Shown one piece after another: positions 18,631 to 26,126 of a DNA stretch of 64,000 nt; the stretch's first letter is position 1; each line of letters begins with the position of its first letter. This DNA is from Collimonas sp. PA-H2. Lineage in GTDB: Bacteria > Pseudomonadota > Gammaproteobacteria > Burkholderiales > Burkholderiaceae_D. Where the stretch lies: positions 1,116,001 to 1,180,000 of the forward strand of contig NZ_PDBX01000001.1 of the NCBI RefSeq assembly GCF_002564105.1, given 5' to 3'. The notes beneath the pieces are model-generated. The model ran no database searches, had not been told where the DNA came from, and worked only from the letters and a program-made list of their open reading frames with translations. The position numbers and the translations under genes are program-made.

Positions 18631-19089
18631 TCAAATCTGATGGTTGTAGTGCCGAAAAAACTGCAAACCCTCGGTGGGAGTCTTATGCTCCCGGCTAGCT
18701 TGTTGCTGTTTGGCCAGGTCATAACAGGAACGGGCGACATTCATTGCATCTGTGTCGGTTTGGCGACTCAGGACCTGATCCAATAAAGCTAGCGCTCCCG
18801 GCTTTTCCTGCTGCACCAGACAGACTCCCAACACCGACATGACCATCTGATTATCTGGAAATTTTTTTTGCAGGAATTGCAGCAATTCGATCGCTTCATC
18901 CGCTTTGTCATAACGGGCATAGACGAGCGCCAGATTAATTCCGGAATGAGGTTGTTCGGGCCTGATTTTTGCCAGGCCGGAAAAAATCGTGACCGCTTGG
19001 TCGGATAGTCCCATTTCACTGGCAAGAAATCCCACTTCCGCTAAATGCTGCATAGCTGAGAGGGTCAAGACTTCTATGCTTTGTGTCAT
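18631..19089 (-). CDS. TPR protein in the SctG/HrpB1 position
   Basis: A 152-aa tetratricopeptide-repeat protein. Repeats are visible around GLSDQAVTIFSGLAKIRPEQP and YDKADEAIELLQFLQKKFPDN (parts). In Ysc systems the gene between the needle and rod genes is YscG, a TPR chaperone that with YscE holds the needle subunit; Hrp systems have the TPR-like HrpB1/HrpK family at a similar place. Both point to needle chaperoning or assembly. I prefer ATG 19089, which has a GGA six bases upstream, over ATG 19110, which has none. Confidence 0.65.
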   Translation of the reverse strand: MTQSIEVLTLSAMQHLAEVGFLASEMGLSDQAVTIFSGLAKIRPEQPHSGINLALVYARYDKADEAIELLQFLQKKFPDNQMVMSVLGVCLVQQEKPGALALLDQVLSRQTDTDAMNVARSCYDLAKQQQASREHKTPTEGLQFFRHYNHQI

Positions 19090-19124
19090 GGGATATCCGT
19101 CCGTGTTCATGTCTTCGGTGAAGC

Positions 19125-19325
19125 TTAAGCCCGGCCTGCCTGCGCTTTACTTGAATCGTCCTGTGCTTTCTTAAGCGATTCCAGTGCAGCGGAAATCACC
19201 GATACATTGGCTGCGAGCGCGGGAATTTTTGCTGGATCCGTGTTGCTGTTCAAATCCGCAATAGCACTTTGCAATGCATTTGACTGGTTAGTCAGACCGC
19301 TGGTATTTACGCCTGAAACTGACAT
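19125..19325 (-). CDS. sctF: Candidate T3SS needle/pilus subunit SctF
   Basis: A 66-aa protein starting MSVSGVNTSGL at ATG 19325, with GGAG six bases upstream. It lacks cysteine, tryptophan and a signal peptide and reads as a helix-turn-helix: LTNQSNALQSAIADLN, a turn NSNTDPAKIP, then ALAANVSVISAALESLKKAQ. Needle subunits (YscF/PrgI) are 65-85 aa helical hairpins with a P-(S/D)-x-P turn and no signal, so size, fold and position between the SctE-like and TPR genes fit. It does not carry the full canonical needle motif, so it is divergent. Confidence 0.6.
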   Translation of the reverse strand: MSVSGVNTSGLTNQSNALQSAIADLNSNTDPAKIPALAANVSVISAALESLKKAQDDSSKAQAGRA

Positions 19326-19403
19326 AGTTAACTCCACAAAGAAAAAGTCCCATGACGGGATCACTCATAAAAAACAACAGTCGGGTGACTGCTGCGTAAA
19401 AAT

Positions 19404-19655
19404 CTATTTGACGTGGCACCTGTCCCAAAAGCGGGTTATCACTTGCGCCGCTATTTCCGCTATTTCAAGCGCGGATTGATTGACCGCGCACTCTTCACCG
19501 GACATCGGCTGCCGCAGATTTGCGCTTGCCTGAATTTGCAATGCCTCAAAAACATGGCAATAGCGATCTTTGAGGATGCCTTGGTGGTCCTGCATCAGGC
19601 TTTGCGCGAGCGGGGTCATCATTGACTCTTGCACACTGTCGTTGATCTTCATCAT
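19404..19655 (-). CDS. Small protein in the SctE (needle co-chaperone) position
   Basis: An 83-aa helical protein (MMKINDSVQESM...) whose ATG follows the sctD stop directly. In Ysc clusters this slot holds YscE, which with YscG keeps the needle subunit soluble. The sequence itself shows only amphipathic helices and four cysteines; I cannot confirm homology, so the role is inferred from order, length and the presence of a TPR partner gene two positions downstream. A 78-base gap separates it from the needle candidate. Confidence 0.5.
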   Translation of the reverse strand: MMKINDSVQESMMTPLAQSLMQDHQGILKDRYCHVFEALQIQASANLRQPMSGEECAVNQSALEIAEIAAQVITRFWDRCHVK

Positions 19656-20822
19656 CTAGTTGTTTCCGATCCGGACCAGAAACCGTTGCCCATTACGTTC
19701 CAGCTCGACCTGATCAATTTCGATCGCAACCAGCGCAAAGCCGTCGACCACGTCGCCTTCCGAAAATTTCAAGCCACTCGAGTCAATGACGTAGCGGCCA
19801 CGTTTGCTCATCAAAATAGAAAGCTTGCGAGGGAAATTAGCGATCGTTCCAATCCCGGCAGATGCGGGAGGCGCCACGCGCGGCGTCTCTGGTACAGGAG
19901 AAATTTCAGGCGTCACAACGTCACCCGCTTGTTCCGGACGTACACGCGCCTCCAGCGCCTTCACGCCCACAACCTGCCGCGCCAGCACTTGCAAGCGCAC
20001 GGCCTGCGCTTGCTCGTCTATTTCGTTATTGCAACCGAGGCGCCCTGCTCCCCGGTAATTGACAATGCAAGGCAAATTTTCAAGGTTTGCCAGGCGCGAC
20101 AATGAAGACACCATCTGCTCGACGGAATACACCTCGATTTTTGGATGATAGGTTGAGTTATGCACTGCCATGGTCAGCAATTCATTTTGATAATTGCTTC
20201 CCACGTATCCGCTCAAGGCGAGCTCACCGCTTTGGGTACGCTCGATGCGTAGCTCACTGCCTGCCGGCGCAATCGACTTCAACCAGAGCCGAGCTTCGGT
20301 GAGATAGGATTGCGACATATATGCGGATGAAGGCAGCATTGCTGCATAGGCAATCCCCATCACGGCTAAAAAGCCGATTGCTCCACCTCCCAGAACCACA
20401 TTGCGCTTCCAGCGTGGCATTGATACCAATTCAGAAAAACCGGATCGCCAAGAGCGCCCTGACTTGTTATTTGCCATCAGCGCTGCAACGGCACTATCAG
20501 TTTGCAACTGGGTCCAGTCAGCGCCTTTATCGCCCACAACAAAATCTATGCTGCCGCAGCGTACCGACTGCATATAGGCGACTTTTACCGTTTCACTTGG
20601 AGTCAGCTCTTTGTCCTGAAGCGTGAGCGAACCATTGAGCGCGGTACAGATCAGGCCCGCGACCGTCAGTAGCAACTGGCAATGCTGGGCTTCAATGCCC
20701 TCGTCTACCAGCACCAGAGAACAATCGGACTGGCAACCCAAAATGAAGGGCACGCCAAGCTCCAGGCTGATCTCTGCTCCTTGATTAAATCCGCTAAGGA
20801 TTCTGAGCGTTTTTTGTATCAT
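19656..20822 (-). CDS. sctD: T3SS inner-membrane ring protein SctD
   Basis: A 388-aa single-pass protein of the YscD/HrpW-type SctD family. Residues about 1-100 form a cytoplasmic FHA-like domain (ILSGFNQGAEISLELGVPFILG). A membrane helix lies near residues 143-165 (VVLGGGAIGFLAVMGIAYAA). The periplasmic part contains ring-building/BON-like motifs (ELRIERTQSGELALSGYV) and a C-terminal domain ending LERNGQRFLVRIGNN. It would form the outer of the two inner-membrane rings around SctJ. It is the first gene of the 17-gene run; control presumably lies in the repeat-bearing region upstream. Confidence 0.9.
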   Translation of the reverse strand: MIQKTLRILSGFNQGAEISLELGVPFILGCQSDCSLVLVDEGIEAQHCQLLLTVAGLICTALNGSLTLQDKELTPSETVKVAYMQSVRCGSIDFVVGDKGADWTQLQTDSAVAALMANNKSGRSWRSGFSELVSMPRWKRNVVLGGGAIGFLAVMGIAYAAMLPSSAYMSQSYLTEARLWLKSIAPAGSELRIERTQSGELALSGYVGSNYQNELLTMAVHNSTYHPKIEVYSVEQMVSSLSRLANLENLPCIVNYRGAGRLGCNNEIDEQAQAVRLQVLARQVVGVKALEARVRPEQAGDVVTPEISPVPETPRVAPPASAGIGTIANFPRKLSILMSKRGRYVIDSSGLKFSEGDVVDGFALVAIEIDQVELERNGQRFLVRIGNN

Positions 20823-20988
20823 GATTTTTTTGCAATGCCGTCATGTACCAAAAGCAGAAACCACTCAGAACCGTCTAAATAGCCGCCGCGCGTCCTGAGT
20901 TCTCAATATGTCGTTGGATCTGTTTGCGTCCACAGAGTCAAGACGCCTCGCCATCTGGATAGAATAAAACCGAACGTATTTCGGCCAC

Positions 20989-21078
20989 GACCGGAAAACC
21001 GTAGGCGATTGTTCATGACTGGCTGATAGATGTAGTCCGCTACGAAAAACCGAACTTAATTGCAATAAAAATCACAAA
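20989..21078 (+). repeat. Imperfect direct repeat, copy 1
   Basis: Begins GACCGGAAAACCGTAGGCGA, continues through TTCATGACTGGCTGATAGA and CCGCTACGAAAAACCGAACT, and ends in an A-rich tail. Copy 2 starts 224 bases downstream. By eye roughly three quarters of positions agree after small gaps. Confidence 0.75.
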
Positions 21079-21212
21079 TCTCCCAGGAGATCTCTGCTTT
21101 GGCAAGCTCAGCGCCGTCCCGATCGGCTCAATGGGGTGGCTGTAATCGATACCCGCTTTCGGCCATCCAAGATGACCTCAACGCCATTTGGCATAGCACT
21201 GAGCGCAGTACG

Positions 21213-21305
21213 ACCGGGCCGAAAACCTGTAGTCAATTCGTTCATGGCTAGCCGATAGAAGCCACACGGCTACGAGAAACTGATCTTATTAGCAAAAAAA
21301 GACAA
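21213..21305 (+). repeat. Imperfect direct repeat, copy 2
   Basis: Begins GACCGGGCCGAAAACCTGTA, continues TTCATGGCTAGCCGATAGAA and CGGCTACGAGAAACTGATCT, ending in AGCAAAAAAAGAC. It contains ACCTGTAG (21225-21232), the left half of the classical lux box, but I find no matching right half. Confidence 0.75.
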
Positions 21306-21458
21306 CTATGCTGATGAAATTGGTCTTTGCATTCAAACTTATGCAGAAAAAGTATCAATACGTCATCACCAAGTGATCCCGTGCATGAACGGAACAGCAA
21401 CACTGTTGCAGACAATTCTCGTACACAGATTCCACATCCGATCTGAAAAGGCCTCGCC

Positions 21459-22301
21459 ATGTACTTACACCTTGCCAGCCAGTCAGGCAGCCCCGCGCCG
21501 CCCGACGAAGGAGATTTAATCGAAAAAGATTTTGAAAGTGCGTTCCCGGAAAAAGCACTCCCTGCTCGCCCTGTCGCCTCGATCATTGGGATCAATTCAA
21601 AACGGAACGCCGAAGAAATAGACCAAACTGCTCACACGGCATTGAAATCGATTGGCTTGGACGGATTCGGATACGGGCGATATTCTCGTTTGGGCGACAC
21701 CATTCAAATCGTTGATTTCTTCGGTCATTTCGTCTTGCCTCCTTGGGCAAAGCGCTACGTCGAACAGCGTTATTACGAGGTCGACCCGCGCGTGCATTTC
21801 GCGTTCCGGCACGAATTGCCGTTCGTATGGGATTTATCGTCCCTGAATAATTTAGGGAGCGTAGATAGATTGGCAAAGCGGTTCAGGCAATTTCTGGCCG
21901 AAGCTGAGCATGCGGGCGTGCGAAGCGGGATTGCCTTCGGCATCTCCAATCCCAATACCGTGGAACGCGCCTTCGTCAGCTTCTATTCGGCTAAACCCAC
22001 CAAGGAATGGATTGTCGACAGCGTTGTGGGCCAGACTTATGCTGTGGGACTAAAGATCCATGAGCTGCTGACTCACCACGTACAACAGAATTTGAGAACA
22101 GGGCTCCAGATCGACTTGACGGAGATCCAGCGCCAGACGCTGAAATTGGTCATCAATGGCGTGAGTCGACGCGAGATAGCCCATCGTCTCGATACGTCGC
22201 CGCAAAACATCGACTACCACATTCTCCAGCTTCGGAAGAAATTCGGTGTGCGAAATCATGTGCAACTCGCCTACGTGGTCGGCCGCCTGATGCTCGCATG
22301 A
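21459..22301 (+). CDS. Solo LuxR-family regulator (AHL-binding domain + HTH), copy 2
   Basis: A 280-aa regulator related to the one at 6022. The autoinducer domain spans about residues 45-205 and keeps the ligand-pocket residues: W-x3-Y in PWAKRY, the DP pair in EVDPRV and W in PFVWD. The C-terminal LuxR HTH is at about 220-275 (GVSRREIAHRL, NIDYHILQLRKKFG). Transcribed away from sctD, with the direct repeats in the shared intergenic region, so it is a natural candidate regulator of the T3SS run. There is no luxI in the window. The N-terminal ~40 residues are Pro-rich and unlike copy 1. Confidence 0.88.
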   Translation: MYLHLASQSGSPAPPDEGDLIEKDFESAFPEKALPARPVASIIGINSKRNAEEIDQTAHTALKSIGLDGFGYGRYSRLGDTIQIVDFFGHFVLPPWAKRYVEQRYYEVDPRVHFAFRHELPFVWDLSSLNNLGSVDRLAKRFRQFLAEAEHAGVRSGIAFGISNPNTVERAFVSFYSAKPTKEWIVDSVVGQTYAVGLKIHELLTHHVQQNLRTGLQIDLTEIQRQTLKLVINGVSRREIAHRLDTSPQNIDYHILQLRKKFGVRNHVQLAYVVGRLMLA

Positions 22302-22343
22302 GCGCTGCAGCCTGTCGTTGCTACCCGGGCAAAACCCGAAAAG

Positions 22344-22394
22344 AAAAAACCCGTCGATCTGCAAGTTTGTTATCTCGCAAATCAACGGGTTTTT
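22344..22394. terminator. Bidirectional terminator between luxR and typA
   Basis: AAAAAACCCGT (22344-22354) pairs with ACGGGTTTTT (22385-22394), extended by an inner stem GATCTGC/GCAAATC. A-rich left and T-rich right flanks make it usable for both convergent genes. Confidence 0.85.
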
Positions 22395-22430
22395 AGTGGC
22401 CGGACCAGCAGGTCCGGTGCACTGAGCAGC

Positions 22431-24266
22431 TTACGCGTCGCGCGAAGCCTTTTTACGCTCATGTTCCTTCAAGTAGCGCTTACGCAGGCGGATGCTCTTC
22501 GGCGTTACTTCGACCAGTTCGTCGTCGTCGATGAATTCAACTGCATATTCCAGCGACATTTCGATTGGCGGCACCAGGCGCACCGCTTCGTCGGTACCGG
22601 ACGAACGGACGTTGGTCAGCTGCTTGCCCTTGATCGGGTTGACCACCAGGTCGTTGTCGCGCGAGTGGATACCGATGATCATGCCTTCGTAGACCGGGTC
22701 ATTGTGGCTGACGAACATACGGCCGCGATCTTGCAGTTTCCAGATAGCGTAGGCAACGGCTGCGCCGTCGTCCTGCGAGATCAGCACGCCGTTGCGACGG
22801 CCGCCCAGTTCACCCTTGGAGGTGTCAACCGGCGCGTATTCGTCGAACACATGGCTCATCAGGCCGGTGCCGCGGGTCAGGGTCATGAATTCGCCCTGGA
22901 AGCCGATCAGGCCGCGTGCTGGCATGCGGTATTCGAGACGGACACGGCCCTTGCCGTCCGGTTCCATGTTTTGCAGGTCGCCGCGGCGACGGCCCAGTTC
23001 TTCCATGACGCCGCCCTGGTTGGCTTCTTCCACGTCGACAGTCAGGTTTTCGTATGGCTCTTGACGCACGCCATCGACCATCTTGAACACCACGCGTGGA
23101 CGCGAAACGGCCAGCTCGTAGCCTTCGCGACGCATGTTTTCGATCAGGATGGTCAGGTGCAATTCACCGCGGCCCGACACTTCGTAGGTCGAATCATCGC
23201 CTTCAGCCTGCACCACGCGCAGCGCCATGTTGGCTTTCAGTTCGCGGTCCAGGCGGTCCTTGATCTGACGGGTGGTGACAAACTTGCCTTCGCGGCCAGC
23301 CAGCGGCGAGTTGTTGACCATGAAGTTCATGGTCAGGGTCGGCTCGTCGACCTTCAGCATCGGCAAGCCTTCTGGCGAGTCCGGTGCGCAAATGGTGGAA
23401 CCGATGCTGATTTCTTCGATACCGTTGATCAGCACGATGTCGCCAGCCAGCGCTTCATCTGCCAGCACGCGGTCGAGGCCACGGAAAGTCAGCACCTGGT
23501 TGATGCGGGCCTTGGTTGGCTTGTCGTCCGGGCCGTTCATCCAGACCACGTCTTGCAAGGCTTTGACTTTACCGCGCAGGATACGGCCAACGCCGATCTT
23601 GCCGACGTAGGAAGAGTATTCCAGCGATGTGATCTGCAGTTGCAGCGGGCCGTTAGGATCATCTTCACGCGCAGGAACGTGCTTCAGGATCGCGTCGAAC
23701 AGCGGTTCCATGTTGCCGTCGCGGACGGTGTCTTCCAGACCTGCATAGCCTTTGAAGCCCGATGCGTAGATGATCGGGAAATCCAGTTGTTCGTCCGTTG
23801 CGCCCAACTTGTCGAACAGTTCGAAAGTAGCGTTCACAGCCTTTTGCGGATCAGCGTTCTCGCGGTCGATCTTGTTGACCACGACGATAGGCTTGAGGCC
23901 CAGCGCCAGCGCCTTGCGTGTCACGAAACGCGTTTGCGGCATCGGACCTTCTTGCGCATCAACCAGCAGCAGAACGCTGTCGACCATCGACAGTACGCGC
24001 TCGACTTCGCCGCCGAAGTCGGCGTGGCCCGGGGTATCAACGATGTTGATGTGGGTGCCCTTGTATTCGACTGCGCAGTTCTTCGACAGAATGGTAATGC
24101 CGCGTTCTTTTTCAATATCGTTCGAATCCATCACGCGTGCATCGACGTGCTGGTTGTCACGGAAAGTGCCGGATTGACGCAACAATTGGTCAACCAGAGT
24201 GGTCTTGCCGTGGTCAACGTGGGCAATGATGGCAATGTTGCGGATAGCGCGAGGTGTGTTTGACAT
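22431..24266 (-). CDS. typA: Ribosome-associated GTPase TypA/BipA
   Basis: A 611-aa translational GTPase starting [20 protein letters not shown] at ATG 24266; the open frame extends 34 codons further but family proteins start here. G1 is [10 protein letters not shown]3 is [12 protein letters not shown]4 is [10 protein letters not shown]. Domains II, III/V and the TypA-specific C-terminal domain ([13 protein letters not shown] at the end) follow. It binds 70S ribosomes and matters for assembly and growth in cold or stress. Highly conserved. Confidence 0.97.
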   Translation of the reverse strand: MSNTPRAIRNIAIIAHVDHGKTTLVDQLLRQSGTFRDNQHVDARVMDSNDIEKERGITILSKNCAVEYKGTHINIVDTPGHADFGGEVERVLSMVDSVLLLVDAQEGPMPQTRFVTRKALALGLKPIVVVNKIDRENADPQKAVNATFELFDKLGATDEQLDFPIIYASGFKGYAGLEDTVRDGNMEPLFDAILKHVPAREDDPNGPLQLQITSLEYSSYVGKIGVGRILRGKVKALQDVVWMNGPDDKPTKARINQVLTFRGLDRVLADEALAGDIVLINGIEEISIGSTICAPDSPEGLPMLKVDEPTLTMNFMVNNSPLAGREGKFVTTRQIKDRLDRELKANMALRVVQAEGDDSTYEVSGRGELHLTILIENMRREGYELAVSRPRVVFKMVDGVRQEPYENLTVDVEEANQGGVMEELGRRRGDLQNMEPDGKGRVRLEYRMPARGLIGFQGEFMTLTRGTGLMSHVFDEYAPVDTSKGELGGRRNGVLISQDDGAAVAYAIWKLQDRGRMFVSHNDPVYEGMIIGIHSRDNDLVVNPIKGKQLTNVRSSGTDEAVRLVPPIEMSLEYAVEFIDDDELVEVTPKSIRLRKRYLKEHERKKASRDA

Positions 24267-24430
24267 GGTCAGTTTGGAGATTGAAGAACTTAGTAAGTGC
24301 GCAGAGTTACGGTTACGATTGCGCAGAATATTTATTGCGAGATTATTTATTGCTACAAATGCGGCCAAACATGCTCGCTAAGGCACTGCACGGAAGCACG
24401 GCAGATGTAGCGGAATTTGGGAGGCCGCGC

Positions 24431-24459
24431 ATTATAGCATGACGCGCCGCACTACTTTA
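24431..24459 (-). promoter_or_regulatory. Candidate typA promoter
   Basis: A perfect -10 TATAAT with an extended TGC on its upstream side reads on the minus strand at 24436-24431, about 165 bases before the typA ATG. The -35 region, 17-18 bases upstream, is weak. Confidence 0.4.
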
Positions 24460-24525
24460 TGAAAAGCCTTGTAATTTCAACGAGTTGCTGTCTCAAACGC
24501 AGCACAAGCGTTGCTCAAAAGGCAT

Positions 24526-25479
24526 TTACACGAGCTGTGCTGTGGCAATCAGGCGTTCGGGTGCCAGGACGCCATACTCGTGTAGCTGGGCGGTGCCCAG
24601 TAGTTGCCTAACAGATACATCATCGGCCGGCTGCAGGTACACCCGCACCCGCCCAGCCTGCACCGGCAGGGCCACGCCTTCTTTCGCCAGCGTCAGGCGC
24701 TGGCCTTGCAGGAAGCGCTTGGCCAGTGCATCCGACAGCAGCACTTCCGGAAACGTCAGCAGCAGGCTGTCGACCGGCGCCAGCAAGGCGCTGCGCTGGT
24801 CCGGCTCGGTGGCCGCCAGTTGTTCCAGGGTGACGCAGCCGTCCAGCGTCAGGTGGCCCACCTGGATCCGGCGCAGCTCTTGCAGATGGGCGCCGCAACC
24901 CAGCGCGGCGCCGATGTCTTCGCCCAGCACGCGGATGTAGGTGCCCTTGCTGCAGGCTACGCGCAGACGCAGGAACGGCGCTTCGTAGGCCAGGAATTCG
25001 AGTGTGTGAATGCTTACGTCGCGCGCTTCGCGTTCCAGCGTGATGCCGGCACGGGCGTATTCGTAGAGCGGCTTGCCGTCGCGCTTGAGCGCCGAGTACA
25101 TCGGCGGCACCTGCTTGATGGGGCCGCGGAACTGCGCCAGCACGGCATCGATCTGCTCGCGGCTGACGTCGACGTCCTTGCGTTCCAGGATCTCGCCCTC
25201 GGTATCGCCGGTGGTAGTACTCACTCCCAGATGTATCAAGGTTTCGTAAGTCTTGTCGGCATCCAGCAGATCCTGGGCGAACTTGGTGGCTTCGCCAAAG
25301 CACAGCGGCAGCACGCCGGTCGCAAACGGATCGAGCGTGCCAGTGTGGCCTGCTTTTTGCGCATTGAGCAAGCCTTTGGCCTTGATTAGCGCGTCATTGC
25401 TGGAAAAGCCGACAGGCTTGTCCAGCAGCAGGACGCCATTCAAGGGGACACGGATTCTTTTAGGTGGGCGTGATGCCAT
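24526..25479 (-). CDS. truB: tRNA pseudouridine(55) synthase TruB
   Basis: A 317-aa enzyme making pseudouridine 55 in the T-loop of tRNAs. The catalytic aspartate is D50 in GHTGTLDPFATGVLP. Other landmarks are GVLLLDKPVGFSSND near the N-terminus and SKGTYIRVLGEDIG. A C-terminal PUA-like extension (LAKEGVALPVQAGRVRVY) is present. I start at ATG 25479 (MASRPPKRIR); the frame upstream opens only with TTG. It follows rbfA in the conserved rimP-truB order. Confidence 0.97.
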   Translation of the reverse strand: MASRPPKRIRVPLNGVLLLDKPVGFSSNDALIKAKGLLNAQKAGHTGTLDPFATGVLPLCFGEATKFAQDLLDADKTYETLIHLGVSTTTGDTEGEILERKDVDVSREQIDAVLAQFRGPIKQVPPMYSALKRDGKPLYEYARAGITLEREARDVSIHTLEFLAYEAPFLRLRVACSKGTYIRVLGEDIGAALGCGAHLQELRRIQVGHLTLDGCVTLEQLAATEPDQRSALLAPVDSLLLTFPEVLLSDALAKRFLQGQRLTLAKEGVALPVQAGRVRVYLQPADDVSVRQLLGTAQLHEYGVLAPERLIATAQLV

Positions 25480-25583
25480 GGTAGCAATGCAAAAAAGGGA
25501 GAAACGGAAACGGCTTGCTGTTGCCAGCAAGCCGCATCAAATGGTTGACAATGACTGCCGATCAAATCTGATCAAGAAGTCAT

Positions 25584-25973
25584 TTATTCCTGGCCGTCAT
25601 CCTTGGAACGGGTTGCGTTCGCCAAGTCGATCAGGCGCGACATCTCGACGCCGCGGGCGGTCGAATTGTCATGGATGAAATGCAAGGCCGGTAGGGTGTG
25701 GATAGACAGGCGGCGGCCCAGCTGGTTGCGCAGGAAGCCGGCGGCCTGGGTCAGGCCCTTGACGGTATTCGCAATCGCTTCCAGGTCGTCGTTCAGCATC
25801 GTGAAAAACACCTTGGCATGGGCGTAATCCGGCGTCACCTGCACTTCGGTAATCGTGATCATGCCGACCCGCGGGTCTTTCAGCTCGAAAACGATGATCT
25901 CGGACAGGTCCTTCTGGATCTGGTCTGCAACGCGCAGGCCGCGGCCGGGGATGGATTTACTATGTTTAGCCAT
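25584..25973 (-). CDS. rbfA: 30S ribosome-binding factor RbfA
   Basis: A 129-aa KH-fold ribosome maturation factor acting on the 5' end of 16S rRNA in the 30S subunit. Typical motifs are [39 protein letters not shown] (part) and [10 protein letters not shown]. Starts at ATG 25973. It lies between infB and truB, with a hairpin terminator separating it from infB. Confidence 0.97.
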   Translation of the reverse strand: MAKHSKSIPGRGLRVADQIQKDLSEIIVFELKDPRVGMITITEVQVTPDYAHAKVFFTMLNDDLEAIANTVKGLTQAAGFLRNQLGRRLSIHTLPALHFIHDNSTARGVEMSRLIDLANATRSKDDGQE

Positions 25974-26058
25974 ACTTTTATTCGGCGCTGTTACGCGCTA
26001 TATCTTTCACAAATGAACTACCAACAACTTACCAACATGACACAACTTGCCGCCAAAT

Positions 26059-26085
26059 GAAAATCGGGCTTTTAGGCCCGATTTT
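26059..26085 (-). terminator. Hairpin between infB and rbfA
   Basis: AAAATCGGGC / GCCCGATTTT with a 5-6 base loop, T-run on both strands. It lies about 40 bases past the infB stop, so rbfA-truB may depend on read-through or its own promoter. Confidence 0.75.
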
Positions 26086-26126
26086 CCTGCCTTACGCACC
26101 TGAGTTGCGTGCGTGTGCTTTGACTA

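Larger units (their letters stand above)
20823..21458. other. Divergent control region between sctD and luxR
   Basis: These 636 bases carry no credible gene. They separate sctD (minus) from the second luxR (plus) and contain two ~90-bp imperfect direct repeats (listed separately) and a third partial match at about 20950-20985 (ATAGAATAAAACCGAACGTA). I could not identify confident -35/-10 boxes. Confidence 0.6.

Noticed and set aside
21225..21232. ACCTGTAG as a lux box
   Set aside because: Only the left half-site matches; there is no symmetric right half at the expected distance. It is kept only as part of the direct repeat.
22461..24263. A 600-codon plus-strand frame antisense to typA
   Set aside because: The typA reading is an excellent full-length GTPase; the antisense product is His/Val/Asp-rich without family resemblance.
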